Below are positions 1 through 8,946 of a stretch of DNA of 64,000 nt, in pieces. Source of the stretch: Coxiellaceae bacterium (lineage in GTDB: Bacteria; Pseudomonadota; Gammaproteobacteria; Coxiellales; Coxiellaceae); assembly GCA_011523685.1 (NCBI GenBank), contig WTGG01000020.1, positions 124,001 through 188,000 on the forward strand, written 5' to 3'. The notes under the pieces were generated by a model. It was not told the origin of the DNA. It was given only the letters and a program-made list of their open reading frames with translations, and did not search any database. The first letter of the stretch is position 1. Every line of letters starts with the position of its first letter. The translations under genes were made by a program, and so were the position numbers.

Positions 1-404
1 ATTTTTAATAATGCAGCTAAAATAGCCGATACAGTAAAAGCCACTCGCTGCGGATACAAAGCCGCTAAGGTTTTTGGTGCTGTTTCAGCAAAAATCAACA
101 ACACCACTGTTAATACCAATGACACTAATACCATACTCAAATCTGGCATGTAGGTAATCGCCCAGTAAGTCATGACAGCTGATGCTAAAACGTTACAAAA
201 CGTATTCCCAATTAAAATAATACCCAACAAACGATCGGGGCGTTGCAACAAACGACTGACACGCATAGCCTTCACATCACCCTGCTTTGCTAAGTGCTTG
301 AGACGATAACGATTAACTGCCATCACCCCGGTCTCTGATCCTGAAAAAAAAGCTGAGACTAATACTAGTAACATCACTACCGCTAATAACCCATAAAAAC
401 CCAC
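1..404 (-). CDS. corB: CorB/YfjD-like CNNM-domain membrane protein (5' part, runs off window)
   Basis: Reading the reverse strand from 404 gives an open frame of 134 codons to the window edge without a stop. It starts at GTG, preceded by a strong AGGAGG about six bases upstream. The product begins with a hydrophobic helix, then the motif SAFFSGSETGVMAVNRYRLK, a second and third hydrophobic segment, and AETAPKTLAALYPQRVA. This is the pattern of the DUF21/CNNM transmembrane domain of the CorB/YfjD family, tied to divalent-cation (Mg/Co) handling. The CBS and CorC-type domains would lie outside the window. It is divergent from ffh, a common neighbourhood in gammaproteobacteria. Family call is firm; substrate is not. 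Confidence 0.87.
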   Translation of the reverse strand, partial: MGFYGLLAVVMLLVLVSAFFSGSETGVMAVNRYRLKHLAKQGDVKAMRVSRLLQRPDRLLGIILIGNTFCNVLASAVMTYWAITYMPDLSMVLVSLVLTVVLLIFAETAPKTLAALYPQRVAFTVSAILAALLK

Positions 405-479
405 AGCTTCCTCCTCATACTATGCCGCGCATCATTACCCTAATTCTAGCACACTAGACTTAACAACCCTATGCAATGA

Positions 480-507
480 TTGCTCTTGCGCTAATACGCG
501 CTATAAT
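480..507 (+). promoter_or_regulatory. Likely sigma-70 promoter of ffh
   Basis: A perfect TATAAT (502-507) lies 16 bases downstream of TTGCTC (480-485) in the gap between the divergent corB-like gene and ffh. Transcription would start near 514, about 30 bases before the ffh ATG. Read from sequence only. Confidence 0.55.
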
Positions 508-542
508 GCACCCTCATTTTGTTGCTACACTACGAGACTCCC

Positions 543-1919
543 ATGTTTAATCATTTATCAGAACGCCTCAGCCAACCTCTCAATAGTTTACGTGGAAACA
601 AAAAGCTCACCAGCAGCAACATCAAAGAAACTTTACAAACGGTTCGAAAAGCACTGCTTGAAGCCGATGTCGCTCTTCCTGTTGTCAAACAATTCATTAC
701 GGACATCGAAGCTAAAGCACTGGGTCAAACAACCACCTCTCAAGTTAAAGCAGGTGATGCCTTTGTTAAAATTGTTTCCGATGAACTGACCTCCCTATTG
801 GGCGAATCTCATAGTGAATTATCACTCAATGCACAACCACCTGTGGTTATCCTTATGGCGGGCTTACAAGGCTCAGGTAAAACCACTACGGCCGCCAAAT
901 TAGCAAAACATTTACAAGACAAAGAGCAGAAAAAGGTCATGCTAACCTCTGCAGATATTTATCGGCCTGCAGCGATTGATCAACTAGAAACCCTGTCCCA
1001 ACAAATTAATGCTGAGTTTTTCCCTAGCAACCCCAAACAAAGCCCTAAAGCCATTGTAAAAGGCGCTCTAAAACAAGCTAAACAACAATTCGCTGATGTA
1101 TTGATCATTGATACTGCCGGTCGTCTCCATATCGATGACACCCTGATGAACGAGCTCAAAGACATCAGTCAGCTTAGCCAACCGACCGAAACCCTATTAG
1201 TTGTAGATAGCATGACCGGTCAAGATGCAGCCAATATTGCTAAAACCTTCAATGACACACTAGAACTGACCGGGGTGATCTTAACTAAAGCCGACGGTGA
1301 TGCTCGCGGTGGTGCTGCACTATCCATGCGCATGATCACCGGAAAACCCATTAAGTTTTTAGGTGTTGGCGAGAAAATAGATGCACTAGAAGCTTTTCAT
1401 CCAGAACGTATGGCCTCACGAATCTTAGGCATGGGCGATATTGTTTCTTTAGTTGAAGAAGCTGAATCTAAAGTCGACAAAAAAGAAGCTGACAAGCTTG
1501 CTAAGAAACTACAAAAAGGCAAGCGCTTTGACTTTAATGATTTTCTAGCTCAACTCGCCCAAATGAAAAAAATGGGCGGCATGCAATCCATGATGGGCAA
1601 ATTGCCCGGTATGGGGAAAATGCCTCAAGCGGCAAAAGACATGATGGATGACAAACTACTCAATAAAATGGAAGCGATTATCCAATCCATGACCCCTCAA
1701 GAAAGAAGCTTCCCTGCTGTTTTAAATGGTTCTCGAAAAAAGCGCATTGCAGCTGGTTCTGGTACGACACTACAAGACATCAACAAGCTCACTAAGCAAT
1801 TCACCCAAATGCAAAAAATGATCAAACGCTTCAAAGGCAATAAAATGCAAAAACGCCTAAAACAACTTGAAGGGCAACTACCACCTGACATGATCGATAA
1901 ACTCCCCCCTATGGGATAA
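543..1919 (+). CDS. ffh: Signal recognition particle protein Ffh (SRP54)
   Basis: GTPase of the signal recognition particle; it binds 4.5S RNA and signal sequences of nascent inner-membrane proteins and docks with FtsY. The 458-residue product shows the N domain, then the G domain with P-loop GLQGSGKTTTAAKLA near residue 105, DTAGR, and TKADGDARGG. The methionine-rich M domain follows, with MGGMQSMMGKLPGMGKM and the RNA-binding stretch around SFPAVLNGSRKKRIA. The frame is open from a TTG at 519, but ATG 543 (MFNHLSERLS) matches the family N-terminus. It lies upstream of rpsP-rimM-trmD-rplS, as in many gammaproteobacteria. Length is normal. Confidence 0.97.
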   Translation: MFNHLSERLSQPLNSLRGNKKLTSSNIKETLQTVRKALLEADVALPVVKQFITDIEAKALGQTTTSQVKAGDAFVKIVSDELTSLLGESHSELSLNAQPPVVILMAGLQGSGKTTTAAKLAKHLQDKEQKKVMLTSADIYRPAAIDQLETLSQQINAEFFPSNPKQSPKAIVKGALKQAKQQFADVLIIDTAGRLHIDDTLMNELKDISQLSQPTETLLVVDSMTGQDAANIAKTFNDTLELTGVILTKADGDARGGAALSMRMITGKPIKFLGVGEKIDALEAFHPERMASRILGMGDIVSLVEEAESKVDKKEADKLAKKLQKGKRFDFNDFLAQLAQMKKMGGMQSMMGKLPGMGKMPQAAKDMMDDKLLNKMEAIIQSMTPQERSFPAVLNGSRKKRIAAGSGTTLQDINKLTKQFTQMQKMIKRFKGNKMQKRLKQLEGQLPPDMIDKLPPMG

Positions 1920-1991
1920 CACGATATGCAATGCAGGCCGAATAATCCTTCCAATATGAATAAAATGTGCGTAGAATGGCGCAACTTAGCA

Positions 1992-2005
1992 CTCGGTGCA
2001 CCGAG
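1992..2005. promoter_or_regulatory. 14-bp palindrome in the rpsP leader
   Basis: CTCGGTGCACCGAG is a perfect inverted repeat in the 117-base gap between ffh and rpsP, about 30 bases upstream of the rpsP ATG. No T-run follows, so it does not look like a terminator. A TAGAAT hexamer just upstream could be a -10 box, which would put the palindrome in the rpsP 5' leader. A role in control of the operon is inference only. Confidence 0.35.
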
Positions 2006-2036
2006 AACCATAGATTAAATGAGGTAAGAAAACACC

Positions 2037-2411
2037 ATGGTCGTTATTCGTTTAGCTCGCAAGGGAGCGAAAAAAAATCCTTTTTATCATATTGTTGCTG
2101 CTGATTCTCGCTATTCGCGCGATGGCCGTTACATTGAACAATTGGGCTACTTCAACCCAACTGCTCGTGGCAGTGAAACTCGCCTAGAACTCAATCAAGA
2201 ACGTATTGATCACTGGATCAAGCAAGGCGCTCAACCCACTGACCGCATCAATAGCCTAATAAAAGAACACAAAAAAGGCGCACGTCCTTCAGCTATCCCT
2301 ATGGCTGAATACAAGCAAGCCCAAATGGAAGTATCTGCTAAAGCTGCTGCGAAAAGTGCTGCTGCCGCAGCATCTGACAATGACGCTGACGACGTTAGCG
2401 ACGCTGCCTAA
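2037..2411 (+). CDS. rpsP: 30S ribosomal protein S16
   Basis: Structural protein of the small ribosomal subunit. It begins [19 protein letters not shown] and continues with [20 protein letters not shown], both hallmarks of S16. A GAGGT ribosome-binding site precedes the ATG. At 124 residues it is longer than the usual roughly 80-90: the extra part is an Ala/Asp-rich tail ([18 protein letters not shown]) of low complexity, as seen in some other bacteria. First gene of the rpsP-rimM-trmD-rplS operon; rimM follows after 23 bases. Confidence 0.98.
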   Translation: MVVIRLARKGAKKNPFYHIVAADSRYSRDGRYIEQLGYFNPTARGSETRLELNQERIDHWIKQGAQPTDRINSLIKEHKKGARPSAIPMAEYKQAQMEVSAKAAAKSAAAAASDNDADDVSDAA

Positions 2412-2434
2412 TATCCCATTCAGAGCCAACCATC

Positions 2435-2935
2435 ATGACCCAACGCATTATCCTGGGGCGTATTGGAGCCCCACAAGGCATCCATGGTTGGCTTCGAATC
2501 ACCTCTCACACATCACCACCTGCCAACATCCTCAACTACACAGTATGGCAAGTTAAACGTGGCCAATCCTGGTCAACATTAACGCCTGAAGAGACAAAAA
2601 CTCAAGGCAACAAACTACTCGCCAAACTTCCCAACTGCGACTCACCAGAAATAGCCAAACAATGGACCAACACCCTCATTGCCATCTATCAGCACGAACT
2701 ACCAGAACTACCGGAAGACGAGTTCTACTGGAATGACCTGATTAACTGCCAAGTTGTCACAACTGAAGGCGTCGCCCTAGGCGTTGTCACACAACTGCTT
2801 GAAACCGGCGCCAATGATGTCCTGATTATCCAAGATGACAACCAACGCCACCTCATCCCCTACACAGACAACACCATCCAACACATCGACTTATCCAATC
2901 AGCTCATTACCGTCCAATGGGACCCCAACTTTTAA
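2435..2935 (+). CDS. rimM: Ribosome maturation factor RimM
   Basis: Assembly factor for the head of the 30S subunit that binds S19. The 166-residue product has the N-terminal RimM barrel (ILGRIGAPQGIHGWLRI) and the C-terminal PRC-like domain (EFYWNDLINCQVVT, then HLIPYTDNTI, where PRC domains of RimM usually read LIPF). Its place between rpsP and trmD is the conserved one. The ribosome-binding site is weak, in keeping with coupled translation inside the operon. Confidence 0.97.
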   Translation: MTQRIILGRIGAPQGIHGWLRITSHTSPPANILNYTVWQVKRGQSWSTLTPEETKTQGNKLLAKLPNCDSPEIAKQWTNTLIAIYQHELPELPEDEFYWNDLINCQVVTTEGVALGVVTQLLETGANDVLIIQDDNQRHLIPYTDNTIQHIDLSNQLITVQWDPNF

Positions 2936-2947
2936 AGCAAACCGCCT

Positions 2948-3700
2948 ATGCAATTTCACCTAATCACCCTATTCCCAGAGATTATTCGCACATTAGACTA
3001 TGGTGTCATTGGACGTGCCCTCCATAACCAAAACATCAGCGTCAACACCATCAACCCTAGGGACTTTACTGCAGACCCACACCGAACCGTTGATGATCGC
3101 CCTTATGGCGGAGGCCCTGGCATGGTCATGCAATACCAGCCACTGGTTGATGCCATTCAATCTGCTAAACAACGCACGCAGGGATCAACAGCACCGGTGA
3201 TTTATCTCTCTCCCCAGGGCAAGCCCTTAACTCAAACGATGGTTGGCATACTCAGCCAACACAGCGAGCTTATTCTATTAGCAGGGCGATACGAAGGTAT
3301 TGACCAACGCGTGATCGACCATCATATTGACCAAGAAATATCCATTGGTGATTATGTCTTAAGTGGCGGAGAACTCCCCGCTATGGTTCTTATAGACGCA
3401 ATTACCCGCATGCTTCCTGGCACCCTGGGAGATGCACAATCGAATCAACAAGACTCCTTCCAGCCCTTTTTAGATCATGATCACTACACAAGACCACCTA
3501 GTATCGATGGCTACGATGTACCTGAAACTCTTCTAACAGGTAACCATGCAGCGATTGAACGCTGGCGACAACGATCTGTATTACGAAACACTTGGCAAAA
3601 GCGCAAAGATCTGTTAAAAAGACGCATCCTAACGTCTGCTGAGCAGGACATTTTACGACAGGTTCAAGATGAGCTAGATTCACCCCCTGTCACAGAGTAA
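2948..3700 (+). CDS. trmD: tRNA (guanine-37-N1)-methyltransferase TrmD
   Basis: Uses S-adenosylmethionine to methylate G37 next to the anticodon of tRNAs reading CNN codons, preventing frameshifts. SPOUT-class knot motifs are clear: [13 protein letters not shown] near residue 50, [15 protein letters not shown] near 110, and [16 protein letters not shown] near 135. The 250-residue length is typical. No clear ribosome-binding site; the gene starts 12 bases after rimM, so coupling is likely. rplS follows after 17 bases. Confidence 0.98.
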   Translation: MQFHLITLFPEIIRTLDYGVIGRALHNQNISVNTINPRDFTADPHRTVDDRPYGGGPGMVMQYQPLVDAIQSAKQRTQGSTAPVIYLSPQGKPLTQTMVGILSQHSELILLAGRYEGIDQRVIDHHIDQEISIGDYVLSGGELPAMVLIDAITRMLPGTLGDAQSNQQDSFQPFLDHDHYTRPPSIDGYDVPETLLTGNHAAIERWRQRSVLRNTWQKRKDLLKRRILTSAEQDILRQVQDELDSPPVTE

Positions 3701-3717
3701 CGAGAGAGACACAACTC

Positions 3718-4071
3718 ATGAGCAATATTATTACATCCATTGAATCTGAACAGATCAACGACAAAACCATCCCTGACTTTCGCCCTGGTGACACAGTGGT
3801 TGTCCAAGTTAAAGTGAAAGAGGGTAATCGACAACGTTTACAAGCTTTCGAAGGCGTAGTGATTGCTATCCGTAATCGTGGCATTAATTCAGCCTTCACA
3901 GTACGCAAAATCTCCCATAATGTTGGAGTTGAGCGCGTTTTCCAAACTTACAGCCCACTAATTGATAGCATTACTATCAAACGCCGTGGTGATGTACGTC
4001 GTGCTAAACTATACTACTTACGCAACCTCACTGGACGTAAAGCACGCATTAAAGAAAAAATTAAGAAATAA
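3718..4071 (+). CDS. rplS: 50S ribosomal protein L19
   Basis: Large-subunit protein at the 30S-50S interface. The 117-residue product shows [49 protein letters not shown] and the basic end [21 protein letters not shown], all standard L19 features. GAGAGAG precedes the ATG. Last gene of the operon; a strong hairpin with a T-run starts about 15 bases after the stop. Confidence 0.98.
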   Translation: MSNIITSIESEQINDKTIPDFRPGDTVVVQVKVKEGNRQRLQAFEGVVIAIRNRGINSAFTVRKISHNVGVERVFQTYSPLIDSITIKRRGDVRRAKLYYLRNLTGRKARIKEKIKK

Positions 4072-4084
4072 TCTTAACCGATTA

Positions 4085-4123
4085 AAAAAAAAGCTAGTAC
4101 GGGTCACCGCACTAGCTTTTTTT
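4085..4123. terminator. Bidirectional rho-independent terminator
   Basis: AAAAAAGCTAGT (4087-4098) pairs with ACTAGCTTTTTT (4111-4122) around a 12-base loop. The A-run on one arm and the T-run on the other let it act for rplS on the plus strand and for the convergent MFS gene on the minus strand. Confidence 0.88.
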
Positions 4124-4142
4124 ATACCTTTTTATCAGTGAG

Positions 4143-5537
4143 TTAGATAATCTGATCCAACTCATCCAGTTCTTCATGATCAGCCCCTTGACCTTGAGCC
4201 ATAAGCTCCTCCTCTTCAGCAAGCACAGGACGTTTTGGTAAATAATAACCAATCACACTACCGAGCAACAAACACACTAAAAATACAGTAAAGGATTGCT
4301 GGTAAGCCCCTAAGGAACCTGCTGCCACTGAATGATGAACCCCAAATGTCATTGGGTTATCCAATACCCAGCCAATCAGTGGACCAATAATAGGAGCCGA
4401 CCCCACTGATAATGTATTCACAAACCCCAAACTGGTTGTACGTGCACCATGTGGCGCCAACTCATTACCAATAACATATGGCAAAATATAAGAAGAGACC
4501 AATAGTCCAAACACAAACATCAACACCACAACTTCCCACAAAGGCAATTGCGGTGAAAACATCAATATAGCCAACAACCCTGCTGAGATTAATGGGAAAG
4601 TCACCAAAATATACCGACGATTACTAATACGTGCGTCTATCCAACCAATCAATGGATTACCGATGGCCGCACCCACAAATACAACATCACTCACCAAGGT
4701 AGCTTGCACCAAACTCATATGATAGGCCACTTGCAAAAAAGGCACACTCCACAAGGCGACAAATACTGTGATCATTAGAAACAGCAAACCCGTGTAAACA
4801 CCATTTAACCAAGCAATTTTATTTTTAAACAATGACTTAACATCTACCCACCAAGCACTGAATGAACGCTGCGTAATGAGTGTCACATTATCAGGAGTAT
4901 CACGAACCACCCACCATAACAACACAGCCAACACGAGACTTAATCCAGCAGAAAACAGCATACAATCGCGCCAACCCACCTGGTGAACAAACATAGCCAA
5001 TAAAATCGTTCCGATAATGCTACCCAACATGCCTGTTGTTTCAGCTAAAGCGGCCATCACACCAAAACGATTAGCCGGGAACCACATAGACACCAAATTG
5101 AGTGAACCAACAAATGCAAAAGCAGCACCCGTACCCATTAGGAGACGCCCCAACATAGCCACGAGAAAACTAGGTGCCTCAGCAAACATGAGACAACCGA
5201 CAACCACCACCAGAGCACCTACGGATAGAACACGTCGTGGACCATAACGATCAATCAACATCCCAGCAGGCATTTGCAATAAGACATATATAAAGTAATA
5301 GCTACTGGCTAAGACACTACCTTCAGTAGCACCAAGCTTATAACTACTCATCACCGCGCCTACCATTTCCCCAAAGGATAACTGAAGAAAAAACTGAAAT
5401 AAAACAAAGGCTAATGATATAATCCAAACCATCCAAGCGCGAGTATTATGAGAAAAACGCTGGCCAGGAGGTAGCGCACCTCGACTACGACGTGAAAAAA
5501 CACCATTTTTTTTGACAGAAATAGTTGTTTCTCTCAT
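4143..5537 (-). CDS. Major facilitator superfamily transporter (Pht-like?)
   Basis: A 464-residue inner-membrane carrier with about 12 hydrophobic segments and the MFS loop motif DRYGPRRVL after the second one, then GRLLMGTGAAFAFVGSLNLVS. The N-terminus carries about 35 hydrophilic, basic residues before the first membrane segment, and the C-terminus is acidic. A GAGAGG ribosome-binding site supports the ATG at 5537. The overall sequence recalls the phagosomal transporter (Pht) family of Legionella and Coxiella, which import amino acids or nucleosides in the host vacuole; I cannot prove this by eye and assign no substrate. It stands alone between rplS and ygfZ. Confidence 0.85.
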   Translation of the reverse strand: MRETTISVKKNGVFSRRSRGALPPGQRFSHNTRAWMVWIISLAFVLFQFFLQLSFGEMVGAVMSSYKLGATEGSVLASSYYFIYVLLQMPAGMLIDRYGPRRVLSVGALVVVVGCLMFAEAPSFLVAMLGRLLMGTGAAFAFVGSLNLVSMWFPANRFGVMAALAETTGMLGSIIGTILLAMFVHQVGWRDCMLFSAGLSLVLAVLLWWVVRDTPDNVTLITQRSFSAWWVDVKSLFKNKIAWLNGVYTGLLFLMITVFVALWSVPFLQVAYHMSLVQATLVSDVVFVGAAIGNPLIGWIDARISNRRYILVTFPLISAGLLAILMFSPQLPLWEVVVLMFVFGLLVSSYILPYVIGNELAPHGARTTSLGFVNTLSVGSAPIIGPLIGWVLDNPMTFGVHHSVAAGSLGAYQQSFTVFLVCLLLGSVIGYYLPKRPVLAEEEELMAQGQGADHEELDELDQII

Positions 5538-5679
5538 GACTTAGACCCTCTCAACTACTGGTCACAAACACACCAAAGTGCAAAACTTTGCACATCTTAC
5601 TCACATTTGATCAAAAATCAACCAATTTTTGATCTTTTTTTGCTTTTTAAGCGATTTAATAAAATATCCCACTGCCTGC

Positions 5680-5707
5680 TTTACATCTTTGTAAAAATCG
5701 CTAGCAT
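5680..5707 (+). promoter_or_regulatory. Putative promoter placing the ygfZ start at +1
   Basis: TTTACA (5680-5685), a 16-base spacer and TAGCAT (5702-5707). Normal spacing would put +1 at about 5714, the A of the ygfZ ATG. No Shine-Dalgarno sequence is visible before that ATG, which fits a leaderless message. Confidence 0.45.
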
Positions 5708-5713
5708 ATCGCT

Positions 5714-6625
5714 ATGACTACTTCTAAACACCCTCACTCACACAACCATCAAACCACAGGCAATGAATACACCCCACGAGCGAGTGTTCCATTCGTGTGT
5801 AAGCCAAATCATTTGGGTTGGGTCAGCCTATCGGGCGATCAGACTGAGAGTTTCCTACAAGGTCAGTTAAGCTGTGACGTTAGCCAACTATCCAATGGCC
5901 AGGCAACATTGGGCGCGTATTGTGACCCCAAAGGACGAGTGATTGCAACCTTTTTCTTACTCTTTTGGCAGGAAAAATACGGCTTACTCTTACCTAAATC
6001 GAACATCCCAACATTGACAAATATCTTGGGTCGCTACGCACCCTTTTCAAAGGTCACCTTAAGCGTCACAGAACCCAATTGTCACTACTATTGCAGTACA
6101 CAACCGATTAACCTTCCCTCAAGCATTCAACAAACATCCATGCAATTCTCACTCAGCAATAACAGTCCATTCCAGTTTTCCATCATCACTAATGAACACA
6201 CAACTAGCTTTGAAAGCGCCTACGCAACACAAGGCTTTTCCGAGTGTCATGCCGAACACTGGCAACGTTGGCTGATAGAACATCAAATCACACTGATTGA
6301 ACCTGCCACTAGTGAGAAATGCTTACCACAAATGCTAAATCTTGAAAAACTAGGAGCTGTGAGTTTTACCAAAGGCTGCTTTGTTGGACAGGAAGTGATT
6401 GCGCGCACCCAACATTTAGGTAAACTCAAACGGCACCTTCACACGCTAACGTTAAACGCGCAAACCCCACCTCTTGCAGGAGGTGCATTGCGCCTTCCTG
6501 ATGAGCGTGAAGCAGGCATTGTCATGAGCGTTGCCACGCTGTCTGATCATACTTATCAAGTACTGGCTGTGATACCCGATCATCTACTCACAGATGCCAG
6601 ACAATGCTACACCATAGAACCGTGA
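5714..6625 (+). CDS. ygfZ: tRNA-modifying, folate-binding protein YgfZ
   Basis: Folate-dependent protein needed for MiaB-type tRNA thiolation and Fe-S cluster repair or assembly. The family signature KGCFVGQEVIARTQHLGKLKR is complete near residue 222, with FLQGQLSCDV and GAYCDPKGRVIATF in the N-terminal half (GcvT-like fold). Length 303 is normal for the shorter forms. The first 25 residues are His/Thr-rich and poorly conserved in character. In many relatives ygfZ lies opposite sdhE-ygfX; here it sits alone, and ygfX is at 52472. Confidence 0.93.
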   Translation: MTTSKHPHSHNHQTTGNEYTPRASVPFVCKPNHLGWVSLSGDQTESFLQGQLSCDVSQLSNGQATLGAYCDPKGRVIATFFLLFWQEKYGLLLPKSNIPTLTNILGRYAPFSKVTLSVTEPNCHYYCSTQPINLPSSIQQTSMQFSLSNNSPFQFSIITNEHTTSFESAYATQGFSECHAEHWQRWLIEHQITLIEPATSEKCLPQMLNLEKLGAVSFTKGCFVGQEVIARTQHLGKLKRHLHTLTLNAQTPPLAGGALRLPDEREAGIVMSVATLSDHTYQVLAVIPDHLLTDARQCYTIEP

Positions 6626-6702
6626 CCCACTGAAAAAGCCGGCGACTCTTTGATATTACAGATAGACAATATCCCAAATAGATATTTCACTCGCCCTCTT
6701 AG

Positions 6703-8232
6703 CTATTCAGACTGAGAGGGTTTGGTGCGCAATAAAGGAAATAATATGACATCACGAATCGAGGGCGAATCGGTAAACAACATCACTAAACGATCAATAC
6801 CAATACCCTCGCCCGCCGTTGGCGGTAATCCATATTCCAAAGCTGTAATATAGTCCTCATCATAACCCATAGCTTCGTCATCACCAGCCTCGCGATCAGC
6901 TAATTGCTGACGAAAACGCTCAGCTTGATCATCGGGATCATTCAACTCCGAGAAACCATTAGCGATTTCCATACCACCAATATACAACTCAAAGCGATCA
7001 GTGATAAACGGATCATCATCATTCGCTCGTGCCAATGGCGACACTTCTTTTGGAAACTCAGTGATAAACGTTGGTTGAATTAATTGATCTTCAACTAAAA
7101 CTTCAAACAACTCCATGTGCAACTTACCTAGCCCCATAGCATCAGTGACCTTTACACCATGTTTTAGCGCAATTGCTGCAGCTTGCTCACGATCCATCAA
7201 TTGCGCTTCGGTGATCTCAGGATGAAAATGCATGATTGAATCTTTCATACTCATACGAGCAAATGCTTGCGAAAAATCAATCTCACTACCTTGCCAAGGA
7301 CAACAAGGATTGCCTAATACCGTCTTAGCCAGGTGATGAAACAATGCTTCTGTAAAGTCCATCATGTCAGTATAGTCTGCGTATGCCTGATAGAACTCTA
7401 GCATAGTGAACTCTGGATTATGCCGGGTAGAAATCCCTTCATTACGAAAATTACGATTAATCTCATAGACTCGCTCGATACCACCCACTACAAGACGTTT
7501 CAAGTAAAGCTCGGGGGCAATGCGCAAAAATAAAGACATATCCATGGCGTTGTGATGCGTAATAAATGGCTTAGCAATTGCACCACCCGCTTGTGACTGC
7601 ATCATCGGTGTTTCTACTTCACGAAAATCATGATCATCAAAGTAACGACGCATACAGGCTATTAATGCAGAGCGTACATGAAAAATATCACGTGTTTTCT
7701 CATTCACCATCAAGTCTAAATAACGCTGACGAAAACGTTGTTCTTGATCTGTTAAACCATGAAATTTATCCGGTAAAGGCCTCAAAGATTTCGTTAATAA
7801 TCGAATCTCAATAACTTTAACTGATAACTCACCCGTTTTCGTTTTGAATAACTCACCTCGCGCTCCAACTATATCGCCTAAGTCCCATTGTTTAAAAGCA
7901 GCATAATCACCTTCTGGTAAGGCATCACGTGCAACATACAATTGAATACGGCCGGTCATATCTTGTAATGTAGCAAAACTCGCTTTACCCATAATACGAC
8001 GTAACATCATTCGTCCTGCGACCACGACAGGAATAGGATCAGCTTCTAAACTCTCATTATCCTGTTGCCCGTATTGCTGGTGCAAATCTACAGCAACATG
8101 CTCACGCTTAAAGTCATTGGGAAACGCGTGACGTATCTCACTCAAAGCAGCTAATTTTTGTCGACGCTGTTGAACTTGCTCGTTAATAGAAGGTAGAACG
8201 TTACTTGAGTCTGCTGTATCACTACTGGCCAC
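6703..8232 (-). CDS. lysS: Lysyl-tRNA synthetase, class II
   Basis: Charges tRNA-Lys. N-terminal OB-fold ([20 protein letters not shown]) followed by the class II catalytic core: motif 2 [19 protein letters not shown], and motif 3 [20 protein letters not shown] at the C-terminus. The frame is open to an ATG at 8271, but that adds an unlikely hydrophobic [14 protein letters not shown] prefer the GTG at 8232, which has GGGGA seven bases upstream and gives the usual Ser/Thr-rich start and 509 residues. lysS usually follows prfB directly; here a plus-strand HPP gene lies between them. Confidence 0.96.
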   Translation of the reverse strand: MASSDTADSSNVLPSINEQVQQRRQKLAALSEIRHAFPNDFKREHVAVDLHQQYGQQDNESLEADPIPVVVAGRMMLRRIMGKASFATLQDMTGRIQLYVARDALPEGDYAAFKQWDLGDIVGARGELFKTKTGELSVKVIEIRLLTKSLRPLPDKFHGLTDQEQRFRQRYLDLMVNEKTRDIFHVRSALIACMRRYFDDHDFREVETPMMQSQAGGAIAKPFITHHNAMDMSLFLRIAPELYLKRLVVGGIERVYEINRNFRNEGISTRHNPEFTMLEFYQAYADYTDMMDFTEALFHHLAKTVLGNPCCPWQGSEIDFSQAFARMSMKDSIMHFHPEITEAQLMDREQAAAIALKHGVKVTDAMGLGKLHMELFEVLVEDQLIQPTFITEFPKEVSPLARANDDDPFITDRFELYIGGMEIANGFSELNDPDDQAERFRQQLADREAGDDEAMGYDEDYITALEYGLPPTAGEGIGIDRLVMLFTDSPSIRDVILFPLLRTKPSQSE

Positions 8233-8407
8233 GTGAAATCCCCGTATTGCAATCAAAAAGAGAGCTATCATAACGAAGCGAGCATGTAATCACAACCAAC
8301 TGAACCAATACTTCAAATCGACTTGAACAACCATCATCAGAAAAACTTGAACACAAAAAGCGTTTTAGCCATACTGACTAAGCTATTGATTAAGAACGGT
8401 TAATATT

Positions 8408-8923
8408 ATGAAATCTTTATCTCATCAACTGCATCGTTTTTTACAAATTCTTGCAACCACAGGATTTATTTTATTTACCCTGATCACTCTTAAACACCTC
8501 TCTAATGATCGCTTATTCTGGGTCATCGGTGCCACGTCACTGGCCTCCAGTGCCACCATTCTATTTTTCACCCCAGATTCAGAGAGTGCAAACAATAGAC
8601 AGTTATTACTGAGCTACGCAATCGCCTTGGGAGTCACTCTCGTATTACGTGAAACTCTACCCTTTATCATCGAGTTGTCTTCCCAGATAAAACACATCGA
8701 GACCTTTACTCTGACGCTAGCAATGATCTTTATTGCGATGTTTATCACCCTCTACCTCTTTTCTTTACTACACATCACACACCCACCGGCCACAGGCATT
8801 GCACTAGCTATGGCTGTCCACGAACCCGGTTATCTTGTCTTTGGCCTACTTCTATTTCTTACGCTGGTGCTAGCCATCATTAAAACGCTCTTCGAAAATT
8901 ATTTGGAAGATATCGTCGACTAG
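8408..8923 (+). CDS. HPP-family integral membrane protein
   Basis: A 171-residue, very hydrophobic protein with about five membrane segments. The sequence ITHPPATGIALAMAV (near residue 125) matches the family's namesake HPP motif, and the C-terminal segment ends FENYLED. Some HPP proteins have been linked to nitrite transport in plants and cyanobacteria; nothing here allows a specific function. It is inserted on the plus strand between the minus-strand genes prfB and lysS, breaking up a common pair. Its stop lies 23 bases from the convergent prfB stop, with only a weak TGAGTA/TACTCA hairpin between. Confidence 0.8.
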   Translation: MKSLSHQLHRFLQILATTGFILFTLITLKHLSNDRLFWVIGATSLASSATILFFTPDSESANNRQLLLSYAIALGVTLVLRETLPFIIELSSQIKHIETFTLTLAMIFIAMFITLYLFSLLHITHPPATGIALAMAVHEPGYLVFGLLLFLTLVLAIIKTLFENYLEDIVD

Positions 8924-8946
8924 CCTATGAGTAATAAATAATAAAA

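Noticed and set aside
2320-2411. Ala/Asp-rich tail of S16 as a frameshift or fusion
   Set aside because: Such tails occur in S16 of other bacteria and the frame is continuous to the stop.
6703-8271. Longer LysRS starting at ATG 8271
   Set aside because: The added 13 residues are hydrophobic and unlike LysRS; GTG 8232 has a good ribosome-binding site.
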